Source: DATBIO01 sp036556965 (lineage in GTDB: Bacteria; Acidobacteriota; Vicinamibacteria; Fen-336). From it: a stretch of DNA of 21,436 nt. A program made the translations under genes and the position numbers. Location of the stretch: contig DATBIO010000129.1 of assembly GCA_036556965.1 (NCBI GenBank), positions 1 through 21,436 of the forward strand, in the 5' to 3' direction. Below are positions 9,546-16,220 of this stretch, one piece after another (the stretch's first letter is position 1; every line of letters begins with the position of its first letter). A model generated the notes under the pieces. That model did no database searches. It saw only the letters and a list, made by a program, of their open reading frames with translations, and was not told where the DNA came from.

Positions 9546-10121
9546 TCAACGCGCCCGGCGCAGGCGGCGCAGGCCCGGGACCGGGGCCTCCTCCTCCCAG
9601 CCGGGGACGACCGTGGGGCCGGCGCCGAAGGCCAGCACGACGCCGCCCTCCGCCACCAGCGGGGCCAGGGCGTCCAGGGGCAGGGCCAGCGCGCGCATGG
9701 TGAGGGTGTCCGCGGGCGGGCCCGGGTACTGGTCGTGGCGAAGGCGCAGGACCTCCACGTCCGGCCGGCCCGCCGCCCGCGCCGCCTCGCGCAGGAAGGC
9801 CCAGCGCCGCGCGCGCGGCTCCAGGAGGGTGACGCGGACGTCCGGCCGCAGCAGGGCCAGGACGAGACCCGGGGAGCCGCTGCCCGAGCCCACGTCCACC
9901 AGGCGCCGGCCCACCAGGCCGGACGCCGGCAGCACGGGGGCCACCAGCACCCGCACCCGCTCCGCCGCCGTGCGGGCCCCCGTCAGGTTGGTCCGGGCGG
10001 ACCAGGCCGCGAGGAGGTCGAGGTAGCCGCCCAGGGCCTCCGTGGCGGGGGCGGGCAGGGCCAGGGCGCGAAGGTGGGGAAGGTGCGGCGACGGGCCGGG
10101 CCCGGGCCCGGAGGCGGTCAG
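9546..10121 (-). CDS. rsmG: 16S rRNA (guanine-527-N7)-methyltransferase RsmG, probable CTG start
   Basis: RsmG (GidB) methylates N7 of G527 in 16S rRNA. The SAM-binding motif reads VDVGSGSGSPGLVLALLRPD, followed by RVTLLEPRARRWAFLREAARAAG, the usual RsmG pattern. The first ATG/GTG/TTG in frame is a GTG at 9956, which would give only 136 residues and lose the conserved N-terminal helix. Upstream in the same open frame lie ATEALGGYLDLLAAWSARTNLT, clearly the family's LL-x-W-N-x-x-x-N-L-T region. The only plausible start there is a CTG at 10121-10119 that overlaps the jag TGA (CTGA), giving 191 residues. It looks divergent: the usual ALKG segment reads AFGAG. Start assignment is inference. Confidence 0.82.
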   Translation of the reverse strand: MTASGPGPGPSPHLPHLRALALPAPATEALGGYLDLLAAWSARTNLTGARTAAERVRVLVAPVLPASGLVGRRLVDVGSGSGSPGLVLALLRPDVRVTLLEPRARRWAFLREAARAAGRPDVEVLRLRHDQYPGPPADTLTMRALALPLDALAPLVAEGGVVLAFGAGPTVVPGWEEEAPVPGLRRLRRAR

Positions 10122-10807
10122 GCCGGGGACCCGTCCGCGGGGGGCGCGGGGGCGATGGTCACCCGGCGGTCGGCGCCCTCGCCCACGCTGAAGGTGGCCA
10201 GGCCGGCCACCTCGGCCACGGCCACGTGCACCAGGCGGCGCTCGTAGGAGTTGAGCGGCTCCGTTTCACGTGGAACGCCGTCCGCGCGGACGGCCGCGGC
10301 CAGGGCCAGCGCGCGCTCCCGCAGGCGGGCGTCGCGCCGCTCGCGGTACCCCTCGCACTCGAGGGTCACCCGGCGCTCCTCGCCCCGGAAGGCGGCGGCG
10401 CGCTGGAGCAGGTGCTCGAGGGCGGAGACCGCCTCCGCGTCGTCCTCCAGCAGGGCGGCGGTGCCGGACCCGCCCAGCCGCCAGGACAGCCCGCTCCCGC
10501 GCGGCTCCTGCTCCAGCCACAGCTCCAGGCCGGCGGCGCGGGCCAGGGCTTCGACCACGGCCGCGGGGCTGACGTCCGCCGGCGGGGGGCCGCTCGGAAG
10601 CGGGGGGGACGGGGCCGCCGCGCGCGCGCCCGCCGGGCGGTCGATCATCACCGCCACGCGCGCGGGCTCCCCCCGCACCCCCAGCCGCTCCGGGCGGCCG
10701 GGGTCCAGGACGACGTGGCGCAGGGCGGGCACGGGCAGGCCCAGGGTGCGGCTGGCCTCGGCCAGCGCGGCCGCCACGTCGGGGCCGGTGAACACGAGGT
10801 CCTTCAT
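10118..10807 (-). CDS. jag: Jag/KhpB-type RNA-binding protein (Jag-N, degenerate KH, R3H)
   Basis: This 229-residue protein is encoded directly after yidC, as is usual for Jag (KhpB/EloR). Residues 1-57 resemble the Jag-N domain. An Ala/Pro-rich linker follows (about 58-80). Residues about 80-152 are the KH region, ending in VTLECEGYRERRDARLRERA. The C-terminal R3H domain starts at LNSYERRLVH (185-194) and contains SVGEGADRRVTI. The KH loop that normally reads G-(K/R)-R-G-(Q/E) is E-D-D-A-E here (121-125), so the RNA-binding GXXG is missing. The ATG overlaps the yidC stop by 4 bp (ATGA). A parS-like site lies inside the codons for residues 178-182. Function is presumably RNA regulation of envelope growth, by family only. 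Confidence 0.92.
   Translation of the reverse strand: MKDLVFTGPDVAAALAEASRTLGLPVPALRHVVLDPGRPERLGVRGEPARVAVMIDRPAGARAAAPSPPLPSGPPPADVSPAAVVEALARAAGLELWLEQEPRGSGLSWRLGGSGTAALLEDDAEAVSALEHLLQRAAAFRGEERRVTLECEGYRERRDARLRERALALAAAVRADGVPRETEPLNSYERRLVHVAVAEVAGLATFSVGEGADRRVTIAPAPPADGSPA
10262..10277. promoter_or_regulatory. parS-like ParB-binding site inside jag
   Basis: CGTTTCACGTGGAACG matches TGTTTCACGTGAAACA at 13 of 16 positions, and its 14-bp core GTTTCACGTGGAAC is an almost perfect palindrome. It is intermediate between the Bacillus-type core and the Myxococcus-type GTTCCACGTGGAAC. It lies in coding sequence (Jag V-P-R-E-T), as many parS sites do, about 0.7 kb from the first site. Confidence 0.85.
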
Positions 10808-12528
10808 GCCCGCTTCCGCTCCTTCTTGGGCGCCGCCGCCGCGTCCCGCGCGCGGAGGATGTGGAGGGTGATGCCCTGCTGGACGATGGAGCAGATGTTG
10901 GAGGCCAGCCAGTAGAGGTTGAGGCCGGCGGGCGCCCACAGGAACATGCCGGAGAGGACCACCGGCATGATGAGCATGATCCGCTGCTGGGCGGGGTCCA
11001 TGCCCGTGGGCACCATCTTCTGCATCCAGAACATCGACGCCCCCATGAGGATGGGGGTCAGGAAATAGGGGTCCTTCTGGCTCAGGTCGGGGATCCACAT
11101 GAAGGAGGCGCCCCGCAGCTCGATGGCCACCTGCAGCACGCGGTAGAAGGCGATCAGGAAGGGCATGGTGAGGAGGAGGGGCAGGCAGCCCACCGCCATC
11201 TGCGTGCCCATGCTCATCCCGTGGCGGGCGTACAGCTCGGAGATCTCCTGCTGCATGTCCTGCCGCTTGGGATCGAGGAGGGGGACCTTGCGGTAGCGCT
11301 CCTGGATGACGCGCATCTCGGGGGCGAGCTTGGCCATCTTCAGGCCGTTGGCGATGCTGTAGTGCCGCAGGGGGGCCATGGCCAGGTTGATGAGCACGGT
11401 GAGGACCACGATGGCCCAGCCGTAGTTGCCGACCCCGCCGTGCACCCAGCGCATGAGCTTCATGAGGGGCACCACGATGGGGCCGATCCAGTCGCCCACC
11501 GGCACCACCCTCTGGAGGTCGTGGCCGAGGCCCGCGAGCAGGTCGTGGTCCTTGGGACCGACGTAGAGGAGGACGGTCTGCCCGGGGAGCAGGGTCACCG
11601 CGGCCTGCGGGCCGATGCGCGCCTTCCCATCCTCGCCCGCGGGCAATGGCACCGCCCGCAGCTCCGCCGGCGCCCCCTGGGGCACCCACAGGGCGGCGAA
11701 GAACATGCTCTCCACCCCAGCCCAGCGCACGGAGCCGAGCATGCGCCCCGCGCCCAGGGTGTCGGGGGGCAGCCGCTCCACGCCCTGGGTGCCCAGGAAC
11801 ACGGCCTGGGGGGCCTGGTAGCCCTGCACCTCCATCTCGCCGGCGGTGGGGTTGCCCACCCCGGGTCCCCACAGCACCTTGACGGGCAGGGCCTGGCCGG
11901 CGCGGAGGACGCTGGCCTGGACCTCCACGCAGTAGCCGGGAGCGGGGAAGCGCAGCGCCTTCTCCGCCCGCACGTCGCCCTCCGCGTACTCGAAGCGGAT
12001 CTCGCCGCGCAGCCCGGGGCGCACCTCGAGGGTCTCCGCGGACGGCTTGTAGAGGGCCTCCCGCAGCTGCGCGTCCAGGGCCACGTCGCCCGTTTCCAGG
12101 GCCAGCGGGCGCGGACCGCCGGAGGTGGCGAAGACCATCTCCTCGGGCCGGCCGCGCGCGTCCTCGTAGCGGGCCAGCCGCCACGAGACGAGGGCGGCAC
12201 CGCGGTTGGAGAAAGCGGCCACGAGGTCGGGGGTGGCCACCTCTACCCGTCGCTCCCTCTCGTCCTGCACCGCGGGGGCGGGCGCGGCGCCGCGGGCGCC
12301 CTTCACCGCGGACGCCTTGGCCGCCGCCGCCGCGCCGGCGGGGCGGGCCGGGGCCGGGCTGGCCAGCGGGCTCGGCGGCGCCGCGGGGGACGGAGACGCG
12401 GCGCCGGCCGGGGACGCCGCGGCGCCCGGCGCGGGCGCGGGCGCGGGGCGCGGGGCGAACAGCATCTGGTACGCGGTGAGCACCAGCAGGGAGAGGGCGA
12501 CCGCGATGAGGAGACGGCGTTCTTCCAT
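10804..12528 (-). CDS. yidC: Membrane protein insertase YidC
   Basis: This 574-residue protein is the YidC insertase of the inner membrane, which inserts membrane proteins such as F-type ATPase subunits alone or with Sec. An N-terminal membrane anchor (LLIAVALSLLVLTAYQMLF, 5-23) is followed by a long Ala/Pro-rich linker to about residue 85. Next comes the large periplasmic beta-domain of Gram-negative YidC (about 90-350). The conserved core has five membrane segments (from VGNYGWAIVVLTVLINL to GMFLWAPAGLNLYWLASNICSIVQQ) and a basic tail KKERKRA. The start is the ATG at 12528, with AGGAG 4 bp upstream in the yidD stop region; an upstream open frame to 12720 is not coding. The gene follows yidD by 7 bp and overlaps jag by 4 bp. 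Confidence 0.98.
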   Translation of the reverse strand: MEERRLLIAVALSLLVLTAYQMLFAPRPAPAPAPGAAASPAGAASPSPAAPPSPLASPAPARPAGAAAAAKASAVKGARGAAPAPAVQDERERRVEVATPDLVAAFSNRGAALVSWRLARYEDARGRPEEMVFATSGGPRPLALETGDVALDAQLREALYKPSAETLEVRPGLRGEIRFEYAEGDVRAEKALRFPAPGYCVEVQASVLRAGQALPVKVLWGPGVGNPTAGEMEVQGYQAPQAVFLGTQGVERLPPDTLGAGRMLGSVRWAGVESMFFAALWVPQGAPAELRAVPLPAGEDGKARIGPQAAVTLLPGQTVLLYVGPKDHDLLAGLGHDLQRVVPVGDWIGPIVVPLMKLMRWVHGGVGNYGWAIVVLTVLINLAMAPLRHYSIANGLKMAKLAPEMRVIQERYRKVPLLDPKRQDMQQEISELYARHGMSMGTQMAVGCLPLLLTMPFLIAFYRVLQVAIELRGASFMWIPDLSQKDPYFLTPILMGASMFWMQKMVPTGMDPAQQRIMLIMPVVLSGMFLWAPAGLNLYWLASNICSIVQQGITLHILRARDAAAAPKKERKRA

Positions 12529-12535
12529 GCGACTC

Positions 12536-12805
12536 CTAGGGAACGGGGTCGTAGCCCCCGGAATGGAACGGGTGGCACCGCAGCAGCCGCCGCGCGGCCA
12601 GCGCCGCCCCCCGCCGCGCGCCGTGCCGCCGGATGGCCTCCTGCGCGTACACGGAGCAGCTGGGCAGGAAGCGGCAGTACCCTCCCAGGATGGGCGAGAG
12701 CACGAGCCGGTAGGCGTCAATCACGAGGAGCAGGAGGCGGCTGCACCGGCCCGCGACGGGCGGAGAGACGGCGGAGCCGTTCACGGAGCTCACGTTCGAC
12801 CTCAC
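12536..12805 (-). CDS. yidD: Membrane protein insertion efficiency factor YidD
   Basis: YidD is a small membrane-associated protein that aids YidC-dependent insertion. The signatures CRFLPSCSVYAQEAI and LLRCHPFHSGGYDPVP are diagnostic, and an amphipathic or hydrophobic N-terminal helix (LLLLVIDAYRLVL) precedes them. The start is uncertain. In-frame GTGs lie at 12805 (89 residues), 12793, 12784 (82 residues, closest to the family norm) and 12724 (62 residues, which cuts the helix). None has a good Shine-Dalgarno, and all overlap the end of rnpA by 8-89 bp, which implies coupled translation. It ends 7 bp before yidC. Confidence 0.92.
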   Translation of the reverse strand: MRSNVSSVNGSAVSPPVAGRCSRLLLLVIDAYRLVLSPILGGYCRFLPSCSVYAQEAIRRHGARRGAALAARRLLRCHPFHSGGYDPVP

Positions 12806-13106
12806 TCAGGGTGGTGGCGGCGAGCTCGCGCTTGGCCTGCAGCACGAGATCACAGCCCCCCTTCCCCCGGCGCTTGTTGCGCCGGAAGGCCTCCCGCAAC
12901 AGCCGCTTCGCGCGGTTCCGGCGCACCGCCCCGCCCACCTGCCGGGAGGCGGTGATGCCCAGCCGGTCGAAGCCGCGGCCGTTGTCGGAGGCGATCATGC
13001 GGAAGAGGGGACCGTCCAGCCGCTGGCCCGCGCGCAGGACCCGCCGGTAGTCGGCGGCCCGGCTCAGCCGTTCGAGCGGCCGGAGCCCCTCGGCGCGCGG
13101 CGGCAA
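12717..13106 (-). CDS. rnpA: Ribonuclease P protein component (C5)
   Basis: This 129-residue basic protein is the protein subunit of RNase P, which matures tRNA 5' ends. The N-terminal LERLSRAADYRRVLRAGQR matches the usual LR-x-x-x-EF-x-x-V-x-x-x-GR pattern, with Leu/Tyr in place of the Phe. The RNA-binding RNR motif is RNRAKRLLREAFR (63-75), and KRGKGGCDLVLQAK follows. The start is a TTG at 13106, 7 bp after the rpmH stop; no ATG or GTG fits the conserved N-terminus. The C-terminus has a short Pro/Arg extension that overlaps yidD. Confidence 0.96.
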   Translation of the reverse strand: MPPRAEGLRPLERLSRAADYRRVLRAGQRLDGPLFRMIASDNGRGFDRLGITASRQVGGAVRRNRAKRLLREAFRRNKRRGKGGCDLVLQAKRELAATTLSEVERELRERLRRLSARRGPVQPPPAPRD

Positions 13107-13113
13107 CGGCCGT

Positions 13114-13248
13114 TCAGGCCCCGACCCTCCGCCGCCCCTTCTGGCGGCGCCGCTTGAGCACCAGGCGGCCGCCCTTGGTCCGCATGCGAACCAGGAACCC
13201 GTGGGTGCGCTTCCTCTTTCGGTTGTTCGGCTGAAACGTGCGCTTCAT
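13114..13248 (-). CDS. rpmH: 50S ribosomal protein L34
   Basis: This 44-residue basic protein is complete: MKRTFQPNNRKRKRTHGF, then LVRMRTKGGRLVLKRRRQKG and RRRVGA, the standard bL34 sequence. The ATG is at 13248; the frame stays open further upstream (to 13497), but that is the origin region and not coding. It is the first gene of the left-hand operon, diverging from dnaA, and is followed 7 bp later by rnpA. A candidate -35 (TTGACA) lies about 90 bp upstream. Confidence 0.98.
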   Translation of the reverse strand: MKRTFQPNNRKRKRTHGFLVRMRTKGGRLVLKRRRQKGRRRVGA

Positions 13249-13313
13249 AGTTTGGGCTCGCCCTGGCACGGGAGCCGGCAGCCGCCCGGGGCCGGATCCA
13301 GCGCAAAGCTTCA

Positions 13314-13343
13314 AGACTACGGGATGGGCCTTCTCGGTGTCAA
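13314..13343 (-). promoter_or_regulatory. Possible promoter for the rpmH operon
   Basis: On the minus strand a perfect TTGACA (13343-13338) is followed after 18 bp by TAGTCT (13319-13314), a weak -10 with three of six matches. This places transcription start roughly 75 bp upstream of rpmH. The -35 stands out in this GC-rich background, but the -10 is poor. Confidence 0.4.
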
Positions 13344-13379
13344 ACGAGGGCCGTTCGGGGCCCGTTCCCAGCCTTGTCC

Positions 13380-13552
13380 GGGGGGGTGCCGTGTGATACC
13401 TTTCGGGGACGTTCCAGGGCGGTTCCCACCTGATTTTCCGTAGGCACCGCAGCAAGGGCTTTTCCACAGGTGTTGAAATCTCTGTGCAAATCGCCACGCG
13501 TCGTTGGACCGTGGGGTTGCATAGTTAATTTGTTGATTTGTAAGGCTTTATA
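13380..13552. other. Putative oriC, left part (rpmH-dnaA intergenic region)
   Basis: The 304-bp gap 13249-13552 between divergent rpmH and dnaA holds no gene. Its dnaA-proximal part has a DnaA-box-like TTTTCCACA (13460-13468, one mismatch to TTATNCACA) and a weak box in inverse orientation, TGTGCAAAT (13483-13491, seven of nine). The window's most AT-rich stretch follows at about 13520-13556 (ATAGTTAATTTGTTGATTTG and on), a candidate unwinding element. The rest (13249-13380) is GC-rich with the rpmH promoter. Gene polarity switches exactly here, which supports an origin. Confidence 0.7.
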
Positions 13553-14869
13553 TTGACCGTTGATTCCGTCTCGGTCTGGGACAGGGTCCTCGCCCGCGTC
13601 GAGGGCAAGGTCAACCGTCACAGCTTCGCGACCTGGTTCCGCCCCACTTCCTATCGGGGACAGCGCGAGCACACGCTGCTCGTCCAGGTGCCCAACGCTC
13701 AGTTCAAGGAGTGGTTGGCCCGGAACTACCGCGGCGTCATCGACGAGGCCCTCGCCGAGATCGGCCAGGGCCAACTCGCGGTCTCCTTCGAGTGCGAGGA
13801 AGAGCGCACGGGCCCTCCCACGGAAGAGGCCGGGGAGAGGGAGCCGGGGGGCACGACCGTCCTCAACCCCAAGTACTCGTTCGAGAGCTTCGTGGTGGGG
13901 TCCTCCAACCAGTTCGCGCACGCCGCCGCCCGCGCGGTGGCGGAGATCCCTTCGAAGTCCTACAACCCGCTCTTCATCTACGGCGGGGTGGGCCTGGGCA
14001 AGACCCACCTGATGCACGCCATCGGCCACTACACGCAGGCCCGCAACCGCCACCTGCGGCTGATGTACATCTCGACCGACCGCTTCATCAACGAGATGAT
14101 CAACGCCATCCGCTTCGACCGGCTGCCCGCCTTCCGCCAGAAGTACCGCAGCGTGGACGTGCTCCTGGTGGACGACATCCAGTTCATCGCCGGCAAGGAC
14201 CGCACGCAGGAGGAGTTCTTCCACATCTTCAACACCCTGCACGAAGCGCAGAAGCAGATCGTGATCTCCAGCGACTGCCCGCCCCGCCAGATTCCCACCA
14301 TCGAGGAGCGCCTCCACAGCCGCTTCGAGTGGGGGCTCATCGCCGACATCGGGCCTCCGGACATCGAGACCAAGGTGGCCATCCTCCGCAAGAAGGCGGA
14401 GGCGGAGCACGTGGAGATCCCGGAGAACGTGGCCCTCTTCATCGCCTCCAAGGTCAAGACCAACATCCGCGAGCTCGAGGGGAGCCTGATCCGGCTGATC
14501 GCCTACGCCAGCCTGACCGGCCGGGACATCGACCTGCCCCTGGCCCAGGAGGTGCTGCGGGAGATCCTCCACATGGAGGAAAAGCCGATCACGATCGAGA
14601 TGATCCAGAAGTTCGTGGCCGACCACTACGGGGTGAAGCTGAGCGAGCTCAAGGCCCGCAACAACTCGAAGTCGGTGGCGGAGCCGCGGCAGATCGCCAT
14701 GTACCTCACCAAGACCCTCACGGATTCGAGCCTGCCCGAGATCGGCAAGGGCTTCGGCGGCAAGCACCATTCCACGGTCATCCACTCCGTGCGCAAGATC
14801 GAGGGCATGCGGAAGCGTGACGCCGAATTCGACAGGCTGATCAACACCTTTGTCCAAGCGTTTCGCTGA
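13553..14869 (+). CDS. dnaA: Chromosomal replication initiator protein DnaA
   Basis: This 438-residue protein binds DnaA boxes and opens the origin. Domain I (about 1-80) begins SVWDRVLARVEGKVNRHSFATWF. A short acidic linker (about 82-100) is domain II. The AAA+ domain has Walker A GGVGLGKT (144-151), Walker B LLVDDIQ (204-210), and a sensor segment ERLHSRFEWGL. The C-terminal DNA-binding domain has the signature GGKHHSTVIHSVRKIE. The start is a TTG at 13553, with an in-frame stop four codons upstream (13541), so no earlier start is possible. AAGG at 13542-13545 may serve as ribosome binding site. The linker is short compared with enterobacterial DnaA. Confidence 0.98.
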   Translation: MTVDSVSVWDRVLARVEGKVNRHSFATWFRPTSYRGQREHTLLVQVPNAQFKEWLARNYRGVIDEALAEIGQGQLAVSFECEEERTGPPTEEAGEREPGGTTVLNPKYSFESFVVGSSNQFAHAAARAVAEIPSKSYNPLFIYGGVGLGKTHLMHAIGHYTQARNRHLRLMYISTDRFINEMINAIRFDRLPAFRQKYRSVDVLLVDDIQFIAGKDRTQEEFFHIFNTLHEAQKQIVISSDCPPRQIPTIEERLHSRFEWGLIADIGPPDIETKVAILRKKAEAEHVEIPENVALFIASKVKTNIRELEGSLIRLIAYASLTGRDIDLPLAQEVLREILHMEEKPITIEMIQKFVADHYGVKLSELKARNNSKSVAEPRQIAMYLTKTLTDSSLPEIGKGFGGKHHSTVIHSVRKIEGMRKRDAEFDRLINTFVQAFR

Positions 14870-15086
14870 GCTTGCGGGAGTTATCCACAACGGGCCGCGC
14901 GCGCGGGGAGCGGGCGGACGGCGGGCGGCCGCGCCTCCGCGACGCCAGGCCCTCCCCCGGCCGGGCGTGCACAGGGAAGGGCACAGGGCAAAGCGCGCGG
15001 TGCCTGTTGGTTGCCCGGGTTTTCCGCTTTTCCTCCACACCTCTCTCTTCTCCTTAAAGAGTGGGGGGAGAGAACGGTAGAGGTAG
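14870..15086. other. dnaA-dnaN intergenic region with a perfect DnaA box
   Basis: This 217-bp spacer contains a perfect DnaA box, TTATCCACA, at 14881-14889, and a weak one, TCCTCCACA, at 15031-15039 (seven of nine). CACAGGG occurs twice around 14969-14987. The remainder is GC-rich. A CTCTC/GAGAG complementarity near 15041-15072 could form a weak hairpin in the dnaN leader. No gene is visible. The spacer could be the second half of a bipartite origin or a site of DnaA control over dnaN. Confidence 0.6.
14881..14889 (+). promoter_or_regulatory. Consensus DnaA box TTATCCACA
   Basis: The nine bases match the strong E. coli R1-type DnaA box exactly, 11 bp after the dnaA stop. It is the only perfect copy I found near dnaA. 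Confidence 0.8.
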
Positions 15087-16208
15087 ATGAGCGACATGGA
15101 GATCATCGTCCGCAAGAGCGACCTCGTGAAGGAGCTCCACCTCGTGCAGGGCATCGTGGAGCGCAAGAACTCCATCCCCATCCTCTCCAACGTGCTGGCG
15201 GAGGCGAAGGGGGGCGAGGTGCGCATCGCGGCCACCGACCTGGACGTCTCCCTGCGCGGCGGTTGTGCGGCGGAGGTCATCGCGGAGGGGTCCATCACCC
15301 TGGCCGCCAAGAAGCTCTACGAGATCGCGCGCTCGTTGCCCGAGAGCGAGGTGCGGCTCAAGGTCCTGCCCGAGAGCTGGGCCACCATCGAGTGCGAGAA
15401 GGTCAGCTTCAAGATGGCCGGGCTTCCGCGCGAGGACTTCCCCTCGCTGCCCGAAGGCAAGGCGCGCGGAGGGGTGGGGCTCCCCGGAGACGTGCTGCGC
15501 GCGCTCATCGCGCGCACCGGGTTCGCCATCACCGCGGAGGACGCGCGGTACTACCTCGCCGGCGCGCTGCTCATCCTGGAGAAGGCGTCCGTGGCCATGG
15601 TGGCCACCGACGGGCACCGCCTGGCCTACGCCCGCCGCACCGCTTCCCTCGACCTCAGCGAGCCCCAGCGCGTGCTCGTGCCGCGCAAGGCCATCTACGA
15701 GATCCAGACCCTGCTCGAGGAGGGCGACGAAGCGTCCTTCCAGCAGGTGGAGAACCACCTGGTCTTCACCATCGGCGGGCGTACGCTGAGCTCCAAGACC
15801 ATCGAGGGGCAGTTCCCGGCCTTCGAGAAGGTGATCGCCGTCTCCGGGGACAAGAAGGCGCGCGTGGAGCGGGAGAGGCTCGCCACCGCCATCCGCCGCG
15901 TGAGCCTCCTGTCCTCCGAGCGCAGCCGGGCCATCAAGCTGAGCCTGGGGTCCGGCCGCCTCGACCTCATGGCGTCCTCGCCCGACCTGGGCGAGGCCAA
16001 GGAATCGCTGCCCGCGGAGTACGACGGGGCCGCGGTGGAGATCGGGTTCAATGCCCAGTACCTCCTGGACTTCCTGGCCGTGGCGGGCACGCCCTTCATT
16101 TCCCTGGAGCTGCGCGATGCCGAGAGCCAGGGCGTCTTCCGGCCGCTGCCCGAGGACGGGGCGGAAGGCGCGGACGACCGGTACGTCGTGATGCCGATGC
16201 GGCTGTGA
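15087..16208 (+). CDS. dnaN: DNA polymerase III sliding clamp, beta subunit
   Basis: This 373-residue protein is the beta clamp that tethers Pol III to DNA. The start MEIIVRKSDLVKELHLVQGIVERKNSIPILSNVL is the usual domain I, with RIAATDLDVSLRG following. Domain II has AITAEDARYYLAGALLIL and MVATDGHRLAYAR. Domain III ends in YVVMPMRL, the conserved C-terminus that contributes to the partner-binding pocket. The length is typical. ATG 15087 has TAGAGG just upstream; ATG 15096 (M-E-I-I) is an equally plausible start. recF begins 12 bp after its stop. Confidence 0.98.
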   Translation: MSDMEIIVRKSDLVKELHLVQGIVERKNSIPILSNVLAEAKGGEVRIAATDLDVSLRGGCAAEVIAEGSITLAAKKLYEIARSLPESEVRLKVLPESWATIECEKVSFKMAGLPREDFPSLPEGKARGGVGLPGDVLRALIARTGFAITAEDARYYLAGALLILEKASVAMVATDGHRLAYARRTASLDLSEPQRVLVPRKAIYEIQTLLEEGDEASFQQVENHLVFTIGGRTLSSKTIEGQFPAFEKVIAVSGDKKARVERERLATAIRRVSLLSSERSRAIKLSLGSGRLDLMASSPDLGEAKESLPAEYDGAAVEIGFNAQYLLDFLAVAGTPFISLELRDAESQGVFRPLPEDGAEGADDRYVVMPMRL

Positions 16209-16220
16209 GGCCGGCCCGAA

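Noticed and set aside
12529..12720. N-terminal extension of yidC by 64 residues
   Set aside because: The extension overlaps yidD in another frame, is low-complexity, and precedes a normal YidC start with a good AGGAG.
13249..13497. N-terminal extension of rpmH by 83 residues
   Set aside because: L34 is 44-46 residues in all bacteria; the extension is in the origin region and contains the probable promoter.
13522..13554. A dnaA promoter with TATATT as -10
   Set aside because: TATATT (13549-13554) overlaps the TTG start codon, so transcription from it would exclude the start, and no good -35 lies at the right distance.
14890..15000. A small gene or terminator in the dnaA-dnaN gap
   Set aside because: The open frames are low-complexity GC artefacts with no ribosome binding site, and no stem with a following T-tract is visible.
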